From Eumeta japonica (lineage: Eukaryota > Arthropoda > Insecta > Lepidoptera > Psychidae): a stretch of 64,000 nt of DNA. This document shows, piece after piece, positions 45,771-56,510 of the stretch (position 1 is its first letter; every line of letters starts with the position of its first letter). The translations under genes were made by a program, and so were the position numbers. Where the stretch lies: the NCBI GenBank assembly GCA_005406025.1, contig BGZK01001562.1, positions 62,001 to 126,000 on the forward strand, written 5' to 3'. Under the pieces are notes generated by a model, which made no database searches, was not told the DNA's origin, and was given only the letters and a program-made list of their open reading frames with translations.

Positions 45771-46510
45771 TATACCTGTACCGGTGGTTTTTTATAACCA
45801 ATCATAAAAAAATATTTTTATATTATATTTTTCATAGAATTTATTTAATATTTGGGGCAATCAAACTTAGCTAGGCGTCTTAAGGCGAATTTGTCGTGGA
45901 AATGCGATGAGTCCCCCAAGGTAAAAGTCGCTTAAGTTCATTACGAACATAAATATTTAGATACATAATACGACACTAAATGATTGCAAAATTTATCTGC
46001 GCATGTTAACTTAACATAATAGTCGTATTGATCCTTTGTCTCGCGTTAGTAGCATTTTTTGTTGAGAACCAACGCAACAAGCGATATCCTTGGGGTTGTT
46101 GCAAGGAACCAATTTATAAATTTAAATATACGTAATTATACAACGATGACTTATTTTAAGTAGGATATCCTATTTGGAGCCTGAAATATATATTTATGAT
46201 AGATTAGCAAAAATCAATTTAATAGTCATATGAAATTAATTTACAATATAAATGCACAAGGTCGTAGAAAGTTGTACAACACATAAAATTATGATAGATA
46301 AAATTATATGCTATGAATATGATTAGTTTTTTTAAGTTATAATTTTTGAATTTTATAAAATAGTTTTTTGCATTGTTTTATTTTTCAGATTTTTTTTCAA
46401 TAATGTCTACTATTCACCTATTTTTATTTAATAAACCCATTACAACGGAATTACATACAAGGCGATTAATTTATTTACGAAATATATTTGACATTGGCCT
46501 TCCCGAATTC
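45771..46510. other. AT-rich stretch without recognised features
   Basis: No gene or named repeat was recognised. Confidence 0.45.
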
Positions 46511-46512
46511 TG

Positions 46513-46513
<1 letters not shown>

Positions 46514-46560
<47 letters not shown>

Positions 46561-46561
46561 T
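46514..46561. repeat. (CA)n(TA)n compound microsatellite
   Basis: About 15 CA units followed by about 9 TA units. Confidence 0.95.
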
Positions 46562-46689
46562 GCTAACTAACATCATTAATAATGCGCATAGCTCTAGTGA
46601 TAGGAGAGAATTTTTTAGGTTTGTCTCGGCTATACGTTCCACAAAAACTTTACACCTGCGATATCTACAGTCTAATATAATAAAAACAA

Positions 46690-47027
46690 CAATAATAAAA
46701 TAAAGTAATAATTTTATTGACATCAAAAACCTTAGACTGTACAATATAACAATATAGGTATCCTAAAGTTTCCCAATAAAAAAACAACCTCCAAGTGCAA
46801 GAGAAAAAGGATATTAAAATGTAGATTAAAGTCAACTTAGGTCGACAGGCGTCATATTTTGTTACTAAAAAAGTTTAAATATTGTAGGCTTTTGAAGCCT
46901 GAAACGCCAGGATGAAATTTACAAGTTACATATTTTTTACTGTAAATGCATATTTTTAATAGTTTATTTTGTTCATCCAAAATAAACAGTACATTTTCTA
47001 TTTTTATAATTCATACACGATATCCAA
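46690..47027 (-). other. Candidate 3' UTR of the minus-strand micropeptide gene
   Basis: It follows the stop codon at 47030-47028. On the minus strand AATAAA occurs at 46968-46963 and again at 46718-46713, the latter followed by an AT-rich end. This is consistent with a short UTR and polyadenylation site, but AATAAA is common in AT-rich DNA. Confidence 0.3.
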
Positions 47028-47109
47028 TTAAATTTGTTTCTCAATAAAAATTTTCACAGAATCTGCAACAGTCCTCATAACATCCACAGGATAATTGTTT
47101 AATTTTGAA
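47028..47109 (-). CDS. Candidate last exon of a 44-aa micropeptide gene
   Basis: On the minus strand a TTTTTAAG acceptor (AG at 47111-47110) precedes a frame reading SKLNNYPVDVMRTVADSVKI and then FIEKQI before TAA. The acceptor phase leaves one base, which completes exactly the two-base remainder of the exon at 47395-47343, so the frames join without a shift. The peptide is amphipathic with no transmembrane segment, and I do not recognise the family. AATAAA signals follow within 65 and 315 bases. Without the splice this frame has no ATG except an internal one at VDVM. Chance is a real alternative. Confidence 0.35.
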
Positions 47110-47342
47110 CTTAAAAATTAATAATCAATATAAAATTCGGGGCTACATATTATTTTAATATTACTGGTCTTTCTTTATCATATATTTTATTAACTAACAC
47201 TTCATTCATTCATGGATGCGCTGTAGAAAACATATATCGAATATATTTAACATGATAATCCCTGTGCTCTAACAGAATCAAAACAAACAATTTGTTCAAA
47301 GAAAAACTTTCATATCGACGTACAATGGTTGGCACGAGTTAC

Positions 47343-47395
47343 GTAAATTGTAATAAGGTGACAGCGCGTAGACATAAACGTAACGCGGCAAACAT
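47343..47395 (-). CDS. Candidate first exon of a 44-aa micropeptide, presequence-like
   Basis: On the minus strand an ATG in good context (CGGAAAATGTTT) opens MFAALRLCLRAVTLLQFT. This is rich in Leu, Ala and Arg with no acidic residue, as in mitochondrial presequences. A stop (TAA) follows unless the GTAACT donor at 47342 is used; that donor is moderately weak (C at +5, AC before it). Using it leaves phase 2, matching the acceptor at 47110, with an intron of about 233 bp. The ATG lies about 45 bp from the first of two E2F consensus sites and faces dap head to head, with about 2.5 kb between the two start codons. Function is unknown. Confidence 0.35.
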
Positions 47396-47429
47396 TTTCC
47401 GAGAACAAAACTCTACCGCGCCGGAAAAT

Positions 47430-47660
47430 AACATATTATTTCCCGCCATCCGGTACCACGACCAACCGAAATTTGGCGCCTAAAATCCGCCGGCCAATCG
47501 CAAGCTTAGCCGCCATTTTCGGCCAATCGCGATCGAGCCCGCGCTTACGACGTCGCGTCCTTGCCGTATCTCGAATATTAGTACTGCAGTGAACCCCGAC
47601 GGCAAATCGACGATTATTTTGTGAAATTATCACTGAAATATATATTGGTGAGTTGAAATC
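47430..47660. promoter_or_regulatory. E2F/CCAAT CpG promoter, candidate dap non-coding exon 1
   Basis: TTTCCCGC at 47439-47446 and TTTGGCGC at 47472-47479 both match the E2F consensus TTTSSCGC. CCAAT boxes lie at 47494-47498 and 47523-47527 (GGCCAATCGC twice), and GCCGCCATTTTCGGCC is between them. On the plus strand a consensus donor G|GTGAGT sits at 47647/47648, with no ATG in the 60 bases before it. This suits a TATA-less cell-cycle promoter with a short non-coding exon spliced to the acceptor near 49893 before the dap ATG. On the minus strand it faces the micropeptide ATG at 47395. Confidence 0.55.
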
Positions 47661-49520
47661 CATATCAAAACTATTATACTAACACCAATTAATATCTCGT
47701 ACGTCGGCGAAATTTGAAAACACGCTGCAAAAATAGCAGTAATATCCAAAATATAAATAATATTGTGTTAAATTAATTCGAGTCGAAGATTATTTGTCAC
47801 TTAACCGCTTTTGATAATCGATTAGTTCATAGTCAAAATAACTATTTCCGTTCGGAAACTCATTTTTGAGCATTCTAATATTATGATACGTCAAAATGAA
47901 TTCAATTCAATATTTAACAAGTTTCAGTAAAATGGCCGCTAGCTATTTTTGTATTCTCGTTCTTTCTCCTCTCTCTCTCTCTATAGCTGGTTCTGTGTCC
48001 CAAGTTAGAAAGAGACATGTATATATTCGATAACACTGATTCGACGCAGCACGTAATGAACACGTAGCTTCGTAAACAAGTTACGAACGGTGTTTAGGGA
48101 TACCATCATTAGATAAGAAATTTCCCATTTGCAAAACTTTTTGTGTAGTAATTTATTGTTCAAATTTTAATATTAAATAAAATTTTATTTTTATTGCTTA
48201 ACAGTAATTAACAAACGCAACTATAAAAAAAATAACATTCTAGTGTACCACATAAAAGTTACTCAGATATGATACTAATTAAATTTTAGATTATTATTTT
48301 TTAGCTATTTTTTTTTTGTATTATTAGATATATCAAAATGAATGGGAATTAAAATATATAAATATATAAAAGTGCCATTAATTTCATTGTAACGTAAGTT
48401 TCCTGTTCCTTAAATACAGAAATATAATTTCCGTGAATTAACATTATCTTCGTAACAGTTGACAAGTAAAATACCTCAACAGAATTTTATATGTCAATAA
48501 ACAAACCAAGTACTATACTTTTAAAATTCCTACTATATTATAATTATGCAATATACATATATATTAATATTTTTTTTTGTTGAAGATCCAGAATTAAGGT
48601 CTATTCTTAACGTCTAATTTTATATTCAAATAATAGTTACGCTATTTGAAATAAAATTTTATTACGTCTACCAATAAAATTGCCATTCCAGTGATATGTG
48701 CGATATAACTGCAAACGATAAAACGAAAATAATTGTAATTAATGTTATAAAGCTTATTTACCACAAATTTATTGTATATGTGTTTAAGTCTGCCATATTA
48801 CAAAAAATGCACAACTGTCATGAAAAAGAATAATATTCATTTAATATAAAAGCAGGCAAGTGTTTTCAGAATAACAAACAGCAACACTGGCGAGCGGTAG
48901 TTCTCGCATCTGGCACTATTTCCCAACGGCAGCACCGTCACACAATATCAGTACTGTCTATTCGATAATTTTTTTAATGGCGATGTTCTCAAAGTACATT
49001 TTCCGTTGTATTGGCGTTATTCATCATTATTCATCTTTTAAATATTTCTCATTTTGAATATTCATATTAATTTGGATACTCTTATTTTTATTATGAAATT
49101 GGATAACTTCTAATTTTTGATCATTTTTAGTTGTTTCTTAATAGATTATGGGTTATTCTTATTAGACTTCGATCGACCAGCGGTCATCTAATGACATTTA
49201 AATATCTCAACCTCAAATTAGGTATACAATGAAGTTGGTACGGCCATCATTGTTTGTAGCATTATTTTTGGCATATAGGTAGGTACCTAGGTAGTTATCA
49301 TTGTTTATAGAAATATTTCCTTTTCACCCTATAGTAATAAATGTAGTTTATCATTTATGTAGTAGACGCTTTCATGATTATCGCGTATACAATTGGATCC
49401 TAATTTATTTCTAAAATGTTTACATCCAATTGTAATATACAACTTTTGAATATACCTATATATACTTACCTTAGTGGTTTTAATAAAATGTATTAGCACG
49501 TCGTCGTGGCCATCGAGTTT
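47661..49520. other. AT-rich DNA between the promoter block and the dap coding exon
   Basis: A short (CT)n tract lies at about 47967-47985. Otherwise AT-rich with no gene. If the splice model is right, this is the first dap intron. Confidence 0.4.
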
Positions 49521-49526
49521 AATGCA

Positions 49527-49535
49527 TATATAAAA
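49527..49535 (+). promoter_or_regulatory. TATA box, possible alternative dap promoter
   Basis: TATATAAAA sits at the upstream edge of the GC-rich dap block, so transcription would start near 49560. The leader from there would carry several upstream ATGs (for example at 49564 and 49730), which makes the spliced leader from 47.6 kb look more favourable. Confidence 0.35.
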
Positions 49536-49890
49536 GAGAGGCTTGCGACCGGATACCTATCATAATGATAACAAATGGCACGAAATTTGTATCATGTATA
49601 ATTGTTTTCGTGCACGTCGGGTTCAGGCATTGCGCGACGACGGCGGCGGGGTCGCACCACGGTCGCCGTGCGCACGCGCCCCGGCGCGACGCGGCCAAAC
49701 GCAGCCCTCGGTCGACGTGACGCCAGTCGAATGAGAGTCGCGCAAGTGATCGTACGTCATTGCGCCGCCGTTGCGTGCGCTCTCGCATCGCCAGTTTACG
49801 TTTCTTTAGTGTCTTCGTTATTCACAAATTTTTATTAACACGGAATGGACTGTATCAAATCACAGCTCACATAGACTGCACTCGTTCCCC

Positions 49891-49893
49891 TAG
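49891..49893 (+). other. Candidate 3' splice acceptor before the dap start codon
   Basis: CTCGTTCCCCTAG is a pyrimidine-rich acceptor 22 bp upstream of the ATG at 49916. It would skip the upstream ATGs of the GC-rich leader and join the non-coding exon ending at 47647. Confidence 0.4.
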
Positions 49894-49915
49894 GCTGTGT
49901 TCGCTACCACCCCGG

Positions 49916-50357
49916 ATGATCTCCGAGAAGTGCATCCGCGGCATGCTGGGCCGCGCGACCGGCGGCCTATGCTCCGTCGACTACGAGATGTCGGCGGTGA
50001 GCGTCAGAGGAGCTCACCACGCGACGGGGTTGGATGCCCGCACGTTGCGCCTGCGCGGCGTCCTCACCGGCGTCGACGGCGTCCGGCGAAATCTGTTCGG
50101 ATGCACCGACAGCGACGAGAATCGGCGGTTCCTGGAACGCGAATTGGAACACCAACTCGAAATCGATAGCCAGCGCTGGGGCTTCGACTTCGCCAAGGAA
50201 CAGCCGTTGCCCGGTCGACAGAGATTCACGTGGGACCTGGTGCCGGCGAGCTCGGTGCCCGCCGCCCTGCGCACGCCCGCGCCCGCGCCGCCTGCGCCCC
50301 GCACGCCTGCGCACGCGCGCAGTCCCGAGCCTCCCAAAATACAGAAAAGGATAACAG
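49916..50357 (+). CDS. dap: CDK inhibitor, p21/p27/Dacapo family, N-terminal coding exon
   Basis: This is the Dacapo/CIP-KIP inhibitor of cyclin-CDK complexes, a nuclear protein that promotes cell-cycle exit. The exon encodes 147 complete codons. Residues 1-50 are not conserved in ways I recognise. The CDI domain spans about 56-109: the cyclin-binding VRRNLFG (56-62), a linker helix of charged repeats (RRFLERELEHQLE), the CDK N-lobe segment SQRWGFDF (85-92) and the strand PLPGRQRFTWDLV (97-109). Where p27 has its LPEFYY 3-10 helix this protein has SVPAALR, so the tyrosines are absent. A Pro/Ala-rich tract (111-140) leads to KIQKRIT, the first half of a PIP box, where CAG|GTACGT ends the exon in phase 1. 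The start at 49916 was chosen as the first in-frame ATG after the acceptor; 49988 (MSAVSV) is an alternative. The open frame further upstream (from 49760) looks like leader. The C-terminus is in a later exon. Confidence 0.88.
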
Positions 50358-50896
50358 GTACGTACATTTATAGAATTTCTTACACTCGTAAAGCGAGAAT
50401 CATTCATGACTTTACAAAAATACAAATCTTTAAATTCCACACACCGCGAAGTATAACCTATGAGAGAGAACCCTTCGTGTCCATCCAAGTGTTTGTCATA
50501 ATTATGACATTACATGATTTGTGATCAACTTTACATTGTAATAACTCGATAATTGTTATGTTCACGTACACGCGCTGCGCCTGTATTTTGTTTTTTTTTT
50601 TTATTTTGTAGCTATAAAGTATTTACGTGTAATGTTTTGTAAACAATGCTAATAGACATCAAGTCGGACCCGATCGTGTGACATTTCAAGCTACCGTTTC
50701 CGAGAATGAAATAGGAGCGCTTTCGCAATAAAAAAAGTTATTAATCATTCACGCAACAGTAGCCAGTCACCTCGTCCGATAAGTTTTCCCTCGACACGAA
50801 ATCATCGCCGATCGCCCAAACGCAGATCTGCATTCGTATGGAAGCTTGTGCGAGCTTCCCACGACGATTCTAACTGTCGACAAAATGGCATAATAG
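50358..50896 (+). other. Start of the dap intron
   Basis: It begins GTACGT. AT-rich with a T-tract at about 50590-50605 and a CpG-richer end from about 50760. A TTCTAAC branch-site-like word at about 50867-50873 precedes the AG at 50895-50896. Confidence 0.5.
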
Positions 50897-51060
50897 ACTT
50901 TTTTAGGTGTCGGCGTCGGATTTCCAATGAGCGGTCCGCGGTGTGCGCGTACGCAAAAAATAATCTTTTGTCGAGGTGAGGTGTGTGCTCAGAGGTCGCG
51001 TGCTGAACAATCGCTCGGGCGATAATTAAAAATTATCCCTTAAAGGGTGGTTAGTCGTTT
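50760..51060. other. CpG-richer block in the dap intron
   Basis: AAGCTTGTGCGAGCTTCCCACGACG, GTCGGCGTCGGATTTCC and GAGCGGTCCGCGGTGTGCGCG. It includes the candidate exon at 50897. It could be a regulatory element. Confidence 0.3.
50897..50975 (+). CDS. Candidate second dap exon (option 1)
   Basis: In phase with the upstream exon this gives D-F-F-R-C-R-R-R after QKRIT, which completes a PIP box (Q-x-x-I-x-x-F-F) with basic residues after it, including one at the +4 position of PIP degrons. A donor-like CGAG|GTGAGG follows at 50975/50976; if it is not used, a TGA ends the frame at 50977-50979. The acceptor (GGCATAATAG) has a poor pyrimidine tract. I rate it as one of two possibilities, and chance matches to so short a pattern are expected at a rate near 0.4 in this stretch. 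Confidence 0.2.
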
Positions 51061-52055
51061 GTTTTTTTTTCAGCATCCTTTCGAGGACATTCGTTTGTTA
51101 TTTGAAAAATTGCGAGACGTTTGACTGCTTATTAAATTGGTGCGGTTTTCTATTATGCGTACAGAAAAAAAAAACTACGAAAATAACAGAGGTGACTCGT
51201 GAATAAACAGTATAAATATTTTAATGATATATATGCAGCGGTGCGGTCGGTTTACACGCGGTTGCGCCCGGCTTTGTCCGAATTTTACACGACAATTGAA
51301 TTCTTCCTATTCTGTAGCATGCCATCGACGATGCATAGTGAAACATCATTGTAACACACTACCTATTTACGTATAGGTTACGAGGTTAATTGTATACTTT
51401 GATTGTAGAATTCTCGATTTCTTAACTTCCGCGTTGTATTGTATAAAGAATTACATGAACTCTAAAAGCACAATTCAATAACTAACCATCTAAGAGATAT
51501 ATAAGTATATTTACATGTTATAAGACAGATACTTACCTATCTTGTGTAATTTTGATTATTTACCTAATTATATGTTAATGGTGATTGTTATGTATATAGG
51601 TGCCTATCTATAGCTGGAAATTATTACTTTAGTCATAAAATTTGGGAATATAATTCTTTATTACAGTATACTTTATAACCGTTTTGCATTTAATTAAATT
51701 AATTTAGTTTTCGTGGCCCGGGAGGTGTATCTTTTGCTGACTGAAATATAAAAAAGAAAATATACCTTTGTAAATGATTCATGTTGTATGTATAGAAAAT
51801 AATTATCTATACATAGAAGTTATTTGAGAAAAAATACTCTGGAGGTATTATAACCGTTAACAGAACACATTTAAATTGGTTATTGGAATTCCCGCCCACC
51901 GTCTGTTCATTTGTTTGCGAACGCTGCAAAAACTACTGGAAAGAAATCGATGAAATTTAGTATGGTAATAGTTCACACCCCGAAGTAATGTATAGGATAG
52001 TTTTTATTCCGTTTCGTTGCTATTTTTTTTTACATTACGAACAGAACTGGAATCT
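51061..52055. other. AT-rich stretch without recognised features
   Basis: No gene or named repeat was recognised. Confidence 0.45.
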
Positions 52056-52205
52056 AGATCGAAGACCTGAAACGAATTCGAAAGCGGGGCTAGAATCGGA
52101 ATCAAAAATCAGGTACGAGATCAGGATCATGGTTGTCAGCGTGATCGTGATAAAATATGATTTATTATGTCTCTGCGTGGGCGGAGCTGCAGGCGCAAGC
52201 TACCT
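52040..52205 (+). repeat. GAATCGG-type array with GCGGAGCTGCAGGCGCAAGCTAC cap
   Basis: GACCTGAAACGAATTCGAAAGCGGGGC and AGAATCGGAATC, then ACGAGATCAGGATCATGG, followed by CTCTGCGTGGGCGGAGCTGCAGGCGCAAGCTACC at about 52170-52205. This is one of the clearest array-plus-cap composites. Confidence 0.55.
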
Positions 52206-52429
52206 AAACATAATAATATTATTCAATAATAGCTACAGGTAACTTTTAATTACCATGCCTAATTATACCTGCGCACGAATATACATTAAAGACATACAAA
52301 TATTTTGCCGGAATTAAGAACATTTCACAAGTCGCCTATTAAACACAATTAACAAAGTATCGCATAATTTAAGACGATATACAAGTGTGTGAAAGATAGC
52401 TCTACCTTGTTTGCGTCTCTCAGTTTGTA

Positions 52430-52670
52430 ATGGCGTACTCTCAGCGCGATTCGCGTACGCATAACATAATAAAGTTGTTTTGACACGGCCGCCGGTGCCG
52501 CCCGCCCACACTCCAGCGCCGACCTATATTCCCGATCCGACCCGCCGCGCATGCAACCACCGCTCGATCTCGATCTTATCTAGCCTATCGTGTCACTGCT
52601 CGTCCGTTTGTCTGTACTTCGGCACACCTAGTCCGGCCGCCGCGGCGTAAGCGACGCCGCATAGAACTAA
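52430..52670. other. CpG-rich block
   Basis: GACACGGCCGCCGGTGCCGCCCGCCCACAC, CCGACCCGCCGCGCATGC and CGGCCGCCGCGGCG. Frames on the minus strand have no domain. It may be a conserved intronic or regulatory element. Confidence 0.3.
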
Positions 52671-52919
52671 ACGAAACAGAAACCAAGCTCATGGAAGTAG
52701 CTTGATTAAAATTCATCTTAAAAAAAAATCGCAGATCTTCAGTACTTATTAAGTTGTTTCTAGTATAGGTAGGTGCCTAGATAGCTAGAAGAAGATAGAT
52801 AGAAGACGGAGTATGTATTTCTTATAACACTGAAAAAAAAAACAAAGCATATAAACAGGTTGAGAAAACGGCGCCTAACATCTTAGATACCGTCTTAATT
52901 ATACCGAATAAATAATGGT

Positions 52920-53215
52920 GCCGTAAACTGCGGGCTGACGGCGCGGTTCGGACAAAACGACATTTCTCTATTTTCGCCGCGCACGGCATTACCCGCTGTA
53001 ATATCTAATTATAAAATAATTGAACAGGCCGTACAAATACGCGGACCCGAATCGGGATACTACGGGCGGTAGTACGCGGCCGCGGCGGCCGTCCCTCTCG
53101 CAGGCGTAGCGTAGTAAATATTGACGTCCCCGTCGCACGCATGCGCCCGCGCGGCGGCGCGCGCGTCGCAAAATGGCGGGCGCTCGGCGCTTTGCGCTCT
53201 CCTCGATGGTCTTTT
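52920..53215. other. CpG-rich block
   Basis: GTACGCGGCCGCGGCGGCCG, CGCACGCATGCGCCCGCGCGGCGGCGCGCGCG and AAAATGGCGGGCGCTCGGCGC. The GCATGCGC core resembles an NRF-1-type site. It could be an enhancer or alternative promoter. Confidence 0.35.
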
Positions 53216-54310
53216 TTTTATGCTTTTAAAAATTGCGATTGATTAATTTATCTTCATATGCAAATTGGTGATTTATTTTATACATAAGTAATTATGATTT
53301 GGTTTTTAAAAATATTTTTAACAATAACAGTAGGTATGTATTTATTATTAACATACATCGTATTATTACATCAGTTCTAAAACTACAAGGTTACCTAATG
53401 GTACTGGTAGAAATATGAATTTTAATGTTTAAACATTAATACCGCAACATTTAAATAATGTTATTACTTGAATAGGTAATTCACACGACTATTGAATATT
53501 ATAACTATGTGTAATATAAAAAAAAAGGTTATTTCATTCAATAAACAAAAATTAAATAAGAATGAAATAAATATCTATATTAGGTTTGGATTTTCCAAGG
53601 TATTAAAAAAAAATGTATCTCGTAAATAATAAATTTTTCCTTGTGCGGTGTGTTTGTATTTCGTATATTTCTTTGTGCAATATGTATTTCGACCAAATCA
53701 AATTTTCTACTTTTACCGTAAATCCGTACTTTGTGATTACTAATCTCAAGTCTTAGTTTTGACCATACATTCACAGCATAAAATATATTCATTAGTATTA
53801 GACACAGATTGTGTTCATTAATGATGAATATATTTTATGGATTACCTAAATAAAAATAAAATCCAAATCGAGATGTAGAAGAGGTGTGTCTACTATTGCA
53901 GTGAACTTAAATTTACATAAAGTAGAATTTATTAACTTTTATTTTTTTTCGTGTCGCCAAACGAATGACCTTGGCTCATCATGGGTTCCGATAAATAATG
54001 CTTTAAAGGGATCTGTCGTCCTAACTAATTATCAGAAAACTACATTAATAATAGCTGAATAAAAATTTACCTCGCTAACAAAAAATGCGATGTGCTATAA
54101 ATTAATAAACAAAAAAATTCTATATGAAATCTTTAGGAATAGTTTTTACAGAATGATAAGCAGATACGATATTCATCAAAAAAATTAGAAAGTTATTATA
54201 AAACTTATTAAAATCCATAACAAAAAAAGGACACTGCAGAAATACAGTTTATATCCTATTCATTTTTTAACTTTTTTTCATTATAATTAACATAAAGAGC
54301 ATTAACATGA
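53216..54310. other. AT-rich stretch without recognised features
   Basis: No gene or named repeat was recognised. Confidence 0.45.
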
Positions 54311-54314
54311 ACAG

Positions 54315-54650
54315 CTTAAGCTTACCACTGCAATGTCTTCACAAGTGCACGCAGCACATTCGTGCGTACATCACAAACCGACCGATCGCTGCAAGTTAAC
54401 CGCGTCCCGTCCACTCTTCACATTTAACTTTGAACGGTATGTTCCGTATGTGGATATGCAGTGACCCCCGGCTTTTCACAGGTATTGCACAACACGAACG
54501 TATTATTCCTACCGAAAACCGTATTGTATCAAATGCCTGCGAGGCCAGACATTTTTTTGTGAGCTATCTCGTTGTCGCGGCATTCGCCCGAGGCGCCTGC
54601 ACGTACCCGTCGTGCAGACGATGCCCTTTCATTGATTCTCCGTGAGATAT
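54315..54650. other. GC-richer block
   Basis: GACCGATCGCTGCAAGTTAACCGCGTCCCGTCC and GCATTCGCCCGAGGCGCCTGCACG. No domain in the 71-codon frame. Possible conserved element. Confidence 0.25.
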
Positions 54651-54999
54651 GAGTTCATACATACCTATTGGTGAATCGAATTGTATTGTTTATTAATCAC
54701 CAAGTTATTACTGTACTCTGGAAATAAACCGGAATTGCGGTGATAGTGAAGTTTAGGGTCGTGTGCGAGCAGAGCTATAGAAAAATGCTCGAATTAAAAA
54801 ATATGTACATGTCTTATTAGTTGTTAGTTATATTATTATTTTATTTACACTAATAGCAAAATATAGAAATTCAAAAGCTACGAGAACGTTAAATGTGTGC
54901 GCAGTTGCGCATATGTCAAAAGTAAATTGTCATAAACGTAAAGGCATAACTTTGCTAGATTTTAACGATTAAATGAATACTGATGTCATTTGAAAGTTT

Positions 55000-55560
55000 A
55001 TGGCGTTGGAGGAGATTTTGTCGTGCGCGATCGGATAGGAAATCGCATTCACGATTTAAATAAATATAATCAAACGCACACAAAGCGTTTAGCACTTTCG
55101 CCGGCACAAGCCGTACGCGCACACATCCGCGCCGCACTTCGCTCGCGCACTTCCTCGCGCGAAGGGGTCACGATATCGCCCTTTTGTCCGGGACTGACCG
55201 CCCGTGAGGACTACGGGGGTCCGAAAATAACCGGGTCACCCAATTCTCGGAGCGGTCCTTGCGCTCTGTCGCCGACGTTAATTACCACTTTCGCCGGGTC
55301 ATGGAACTATCCAGGGTCCTCGGCTATGGGAAACGAAATGGTTAACGCCGCGGGGACCGGCGTAACATTAGATCTCGCCGATTTCGGAGGAAGAGATTCG
55401 TTACAGTTAGTAAGTTTGAATTGTGATTTTTGTGTATAGCGCGACAGCTGGACGCCGCCGGCGCAGCCGTTCGAATGCTTTTCTAACCTACTTCGAAGTA
55501 GAGAGAAGTACCTACTTGTGACGGTGTCAGTATTGCGCGATAGGTCGCGTCTCTGCACAG
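55000..55560. other. Longest CpG-rich block of the right part
   Basis: About 560 bp of GC-rich DNA with a 149-codon plus frame (54990-55439) and overlapping minus frames. The plus frame has no recognisable domain, and low-complexity CpG composition explains its openness. A regulatory element or unknown exon is possible. Confidence 0.35.
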
Positions 55561-56280
55561 TAGTCTACTGTGTGGAGCTATGGGTGTGGGTGATGGACGT
55601 CCTTCGCTGTACTCAGAATGATTGGATGATTTTTTAAGAGTAGTTTTAAACTCCAAAAGGATCTTAACGGCGAGCCTATCCTATCTTCACTATATTCTGC
55701 GATAACAAAAGGGAAATACCTAAATGAGTACATGTATGAAGTCTGAAATGAACATTCAATTTTTATTAAAATCTCTGATTATTTAGAGGACAAATGGACA
55801 TTGGATTTCCTACAGGTTTGTTTTTCCTGCAATAGTTTTCTATATGATTGTTTTTTGCTCTTTCTTTTTGAGAGATAGCTGTCTTACGAACGAGGGGTCA
55901 TTTTAAAATATTGTAAATTATTCAAATGTTATGACGTAATTCCATTGTTATATTTCAACACACGAAATAAAAATATATTAAATTTGGCTGACTTCGTATG
56001 TACTCTTTAATCAATCAAGAAGATGACCAGTAAGTAGTCCTCTTAGACATGACCGACATTATATATTTCCTGTGCTGTTTCTCGTTAAAACGGTTTTATT
56101 AAAATATTTTATTACTTAGTATTATATATTTTTCGTGATTTTAATATTCATATTCATGCATATATATTCACTAACGGCTAACCTAACACCGGCAGTAGTT
56201 ACGGCAGTCCGTATTGTTTAAATTAATAAGTTCACTGAACTTATCAGCGAGCTTGCACACAGACGGGCAGTGCACTGCAC
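55561..56280. other. AT-rich stretch without recognised features
   Basis: No gene or named repeat was recognised. Confidence 0.45.
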
Positions 56281-56289
56281 GTACGACAA

Positions 56290-56510
56290 TAAATCACCAT
56301 TCATTCAACTACTCGTCGTAAACGGCCCAAACTCATGCAGAGATTTCGTGATCCATAGATCATTAATAACTGCAGTCGTGCACACGAGAGATTTATGTTA
56401 ATAGCGTTTGTCGTACGGCGCGTGCGCACCCCGCCGCCCTTAGGGCCGACGACCCCGTATAACGGTCCGAAATATCGATTTTTTAACGGACCTCTCGCCA
56501 TGATAAAATT
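56290..56510. other. GC-richer block
   Basis: CGTACGGCGCGTGCGCACCCCGCCGCCC and GGGCCGACGACCCCG. Frames on both strands are open through composition. Candidate conserved element. Confidence 0.25.

Noticed and set aside
49760..49915. N-terminal extension of the dap frame (52 further codons)
   Set aside because: The frame is open but crosses a good acceptor-like CCCCTAG and has no conserved character; treated as leader sequence.
54952..54975. AG|AT-TTT-AAC (D-F-N-D stop) as a dap exon
   Set aside because: It stops at once and lacks the second aromatic residue and basic residues.
54990..55439. 149-codon plus-strand ORF in a CpG block, also readable in phase after the dap exon (D-F-V-V-R...)
   Set aside because: No recognisable domain, overlapping open frames on the minus strand, and DFV does not complete a PIP box. 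Openness follows from CpG composition.
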